Assembly (NCBI GenBank): GCA_022376465.1
Contig: JACDTU010000015.1
Location: forward strand, 682,001-746,000
DNA length: 64,000 nucleotides
Source: Cubamyces lactineus
Lineage: Eukaryota; Basidiomycota; Agaricomycetes; Polyporales; Polyporaceae
Direction: 5' to 3'
The notes under the pieces are model-generated. The model was not told the origin of the DNA. It worked only from the letters and a program-made list of their open reading frames with translations, and searched no databases. Each line of letters starts with the position of its first letter. The first letter of the stretch is position 1. Position numbers and translations under genes: made by a program. Positions 62,178 through 64,000 of the stretch are shown piece by piece.

Positions 62178-62517
62178 TCACTTGCCACAGGAGCAAGCCT
62201 TGCCCTCCTTCGCGCACTTGCATTCATCGGCGCCCTCGCATTGGCCGCACTGGGGGAAATGCACGTAAGTCAGTTCTACGGAGGAGGCTGGGTGATTGAA
62301 GACAATACTGACGGAGCTGGCCTTGTTCACGCAGTTCTGGCAGTTGCACTTGCCCTTAGGGCATGCACAGCCGGTGCCAGAGGGGCCGCAGGCGCTGTAC
62401 GGCGTACAATAGGGCACAAGCAGGCACAAGAGGGCGTTAGTACACGCTCGGCGGGTGTCAGGAGTGCATGGAATCGACTCACCCGCAAGAGTTCTGGCAG
62501 GTGCAGGTGTCGACCAT
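62178..62517 (-). CDS. Metallothionein-like copper/metal-binding peptide
   Basis: Three exons in transcript order: 62483-62517, 62331-62394, 62178-62249, with introns of 88 and 81 nt, give 56 residues. Fifteen are cysteines, arranged with six Cys-x-Cys pairs (CTC, CAC, CNC, CKC, CSC and so on) and one Cys-Cys pair at 33-34. There are no aromatic residues. Such peptides bind Cu(I), Zn or Cd through thiolate clusters in the cytosol and buffer metals. The two introns cut the peptide into three Cys-rich blocks of 11, 21 and 23 residues. A TATA box stands about 100 bp upstream. Transcription is probably metal-induced, but I could not identify a definite metal-response element. Confidence 0.9.
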
Positions 62518-62613
62518 TGCTAGTATGTGACTTTGGGTGCAGTATGTGTGGTTGAGTGACTGGTTTGGTGGAGAGGGGGTGAAGTGGGGGCGAGGTACCT
62601 GGAAGAGGGGTGA

Positions 62614-62621
62614 ATATATAG
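62614..62621 (-). promoter_or_regulatory. TATA box of the metallothionein gene
   Basis: On the minus strand ctatatattc lies about 100 bp before the start at 62517 and is followed by a C/T-rich leader. Confidence 0.65.
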
Positions 62622-64000
62622 GTGCTGTGGCTGAGCTCGGGACATGACGTCGATGTGACGGTCCCGGGACATACTTGTGGTACGCCCCTGCGCGGGGCGA
62701 ACGGGAGAGCGCCGGAAAGCAGCACCAGTGCTGCTTATGCGCATGCACCTGTGATCGGTACATGCGTGCAAGACCCTGTAAAGATAACACGTTCCTTTCC
62801 TCCGCACAACCGACGTGCGCAGGGTGCTGCAGAAGCTGCCTGATATGGTTGCGGATACCAGGGGCAAGGTTCAGCCGCAGGGTGCTTGTGAGATCCACCT
62901 CTAGCCCAAGCTTCGACCTGAGATGTCGACCGTAGCCCGAGAAGAGCATCCATGCATGTGGCCGGAGTTCCTGGGCATTCAATCATGGCGTCGAACAAAG
63001 ATGGCGAGGTCAGAGAACGCATCACCCATGACTTCCCCCGCCAAACCGCCTGTCTTGCTCTCGGAACCTAGTCGTAAACAGTACCAAGCGTGAACCGTAC
63101 GACTGCGGTTAGCCAATGCCAAGCCGGTGCGACCGGGTCGATGTGCCCGGAATAGGATGAACTGAATTCCGTGGCATCGACAGCTAAGGTTTGGGGGCCG
63201 TCCAGACGCATCTGTCAGATTGTATTTGGACATCGACTTGACTCCTCCGTCTCTGCGGCATTTCGGCGGACAACAGAGGAATGCCTGGATGTGCTTCTGG
63301 CCCTGCCGAAAACTGAATTATGGATTTCATGCTTCCGGCCTGGGCAGCCGTGGTGTCTGCACGAACACGTTGAGATTAGCTGAACTTTGAAGAGGATAAG
63401 TTCCGAAGCATTTGTGGCATGAGAGACAATGTACGCAGACAGCATCCTTCCCATACTCTGTTGTCGGGACATCTATTGTGTAAGGGCCCTCCTCACTCAA
63501 ACCGTGCGTCAGAGACAAGTTGATATGCAGTCGGGAGCCTACCGAAAGCGCATTGCCATCATTATGCCTTCGCTGTGTATAGCCACGAGCCTTTTATATC
63601 TCTATAACATGACCCTTGTGCGATGAGCAAATTGAGGACTGCAGATGAGCTGGACATACCAGGTTACAGTAAATTGTTGAGTACATCGATATCCATGCAC
63701 CATTGCCAGTACCGCGAATAGCTGGAACCGGTCTCACGCCACCGACGCGTTTCTCTGTCACGTGGCCGCGAGTGTAATCCACGATATCTGCATGGATGCC
63801 GGCGTGCTGGGCGCGGACGAGTTTGAGAGACTGTCGCCAGCGCAGATATTCTGCAGGGATACGGGTGACCTATAGCGGTCCATGGAAAGGTAATATGCCT
63901 AGCAACTAAGAAGCGCTTCTGCACACCACTTTCCTGTAGCCTGGGGTAATGATGCGCAGTACAGAGCAGCTTGCCTCATTCCACCCACCACTCTTCACAT
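62622..64000. other. Right-edge region without a firm gene
   Basis: The first few hundred bases are upstream of the metallothionein gene. A possible exon on the minus strand is listed separately. Nothing else is supported. Confidence 0.5.
63594..63855 (-). other. Possible exon or gene fragment of unknown family
   Basis: After an acceptor-like gctatag on the minus strand (near 63870) an open frame reads VTRIPAEYLRWRQSLKLVRA and then DIVDYTRGHVTEKRVGG and IRGTGNGAWISMYSTIYC. It is open over about 90 codons with protein-like composition. Upstream exons, if any, would be at the window edge or beyond. I do not recognise it; it may also be a relic. Confidence 0.28.

Noticed and set aside
1..64000. 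CRISPR arrays, bacterial operons, ribosome-binding sites, riboswitches
   Set aside because: The window is eukaryotic, with spliced genes. No regular repeat-spacer array or bacterial gene was found.

Overview
The window looks like nuclear DNA of a filamentous basidiomycete, most likely an Agaricomycete of polypore type; I could not place it more precisely. The evidence is genes split by many 45-90 nt introns with GT..CTRAY..YAG signals, pyrimidine-rich sequence before starts, fungal protein families (Nab2-type CCCH protein, Pcl-type cyclin, TRAPPC11, copper-metallothionein-like peptide) and a nuclear tRNA-Thr with an intron after position 37. I rebuilt thirteen protein-coding gene models and one tRNA by hand, checking that intron phases agree across each model.

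Layout. 1-3.9 kb: no clear gene, perhaps degraded 3' exons at the left edge. 4.0-11.7 kb is a gene-dense island: a small cysteine-rich secreted protein (+), the poly(A) RNA-binding protein Nab2 (-), a very small coiled-coil protein (-), and divergently from it a 14-exon mitochondrial P-loop ATPase (+). 11.7-25.6 kb is a 14-kb stretch with no gene I can support. 25.6-29.8 kb holds a fungal protein of unknown function with an acidic disordered region, and a Pcl-type cyclin. 29.8-42.6 kb starts with a pyrimidine-rich, promoter-like block that has no gene after it and continues as a second desert. 42.6-44.5 kb holds a GNAT acetyltransferase (-). 47.8-62.5 kb is a second island: a secreted amidase-signature protein, tRNA-Thr(AGU), a tandem triplication of an undescribed SAP-motif gene, the trafficking subunit TRAPPC11, and a metallothionein (-). 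The right edge has only a possible exon.

Most genes look like unrelated neighbours: mRNA export/poly(A) control, mitochondrial inner-membrane maintenance, cell-cycle or phosphate signalling, ER-Golgi trafficking, metal buffering. The exception is the tandem SAP-motif family at 50.46-56.24 kb. Its three paralogues keep the same eight exons and the same intron phases, share a promoter box about 80-90 bp before the start and a 3' box, and all keep one 60-nt intron that is stop-free and in frame. This is the best candidate for an undescribed system here. Two otherwise ordinary genes (the mitochondrial ATPase and the GNAT) each carry one intron of about 850 nt, more than ten times the local norm, which suggests insertions.
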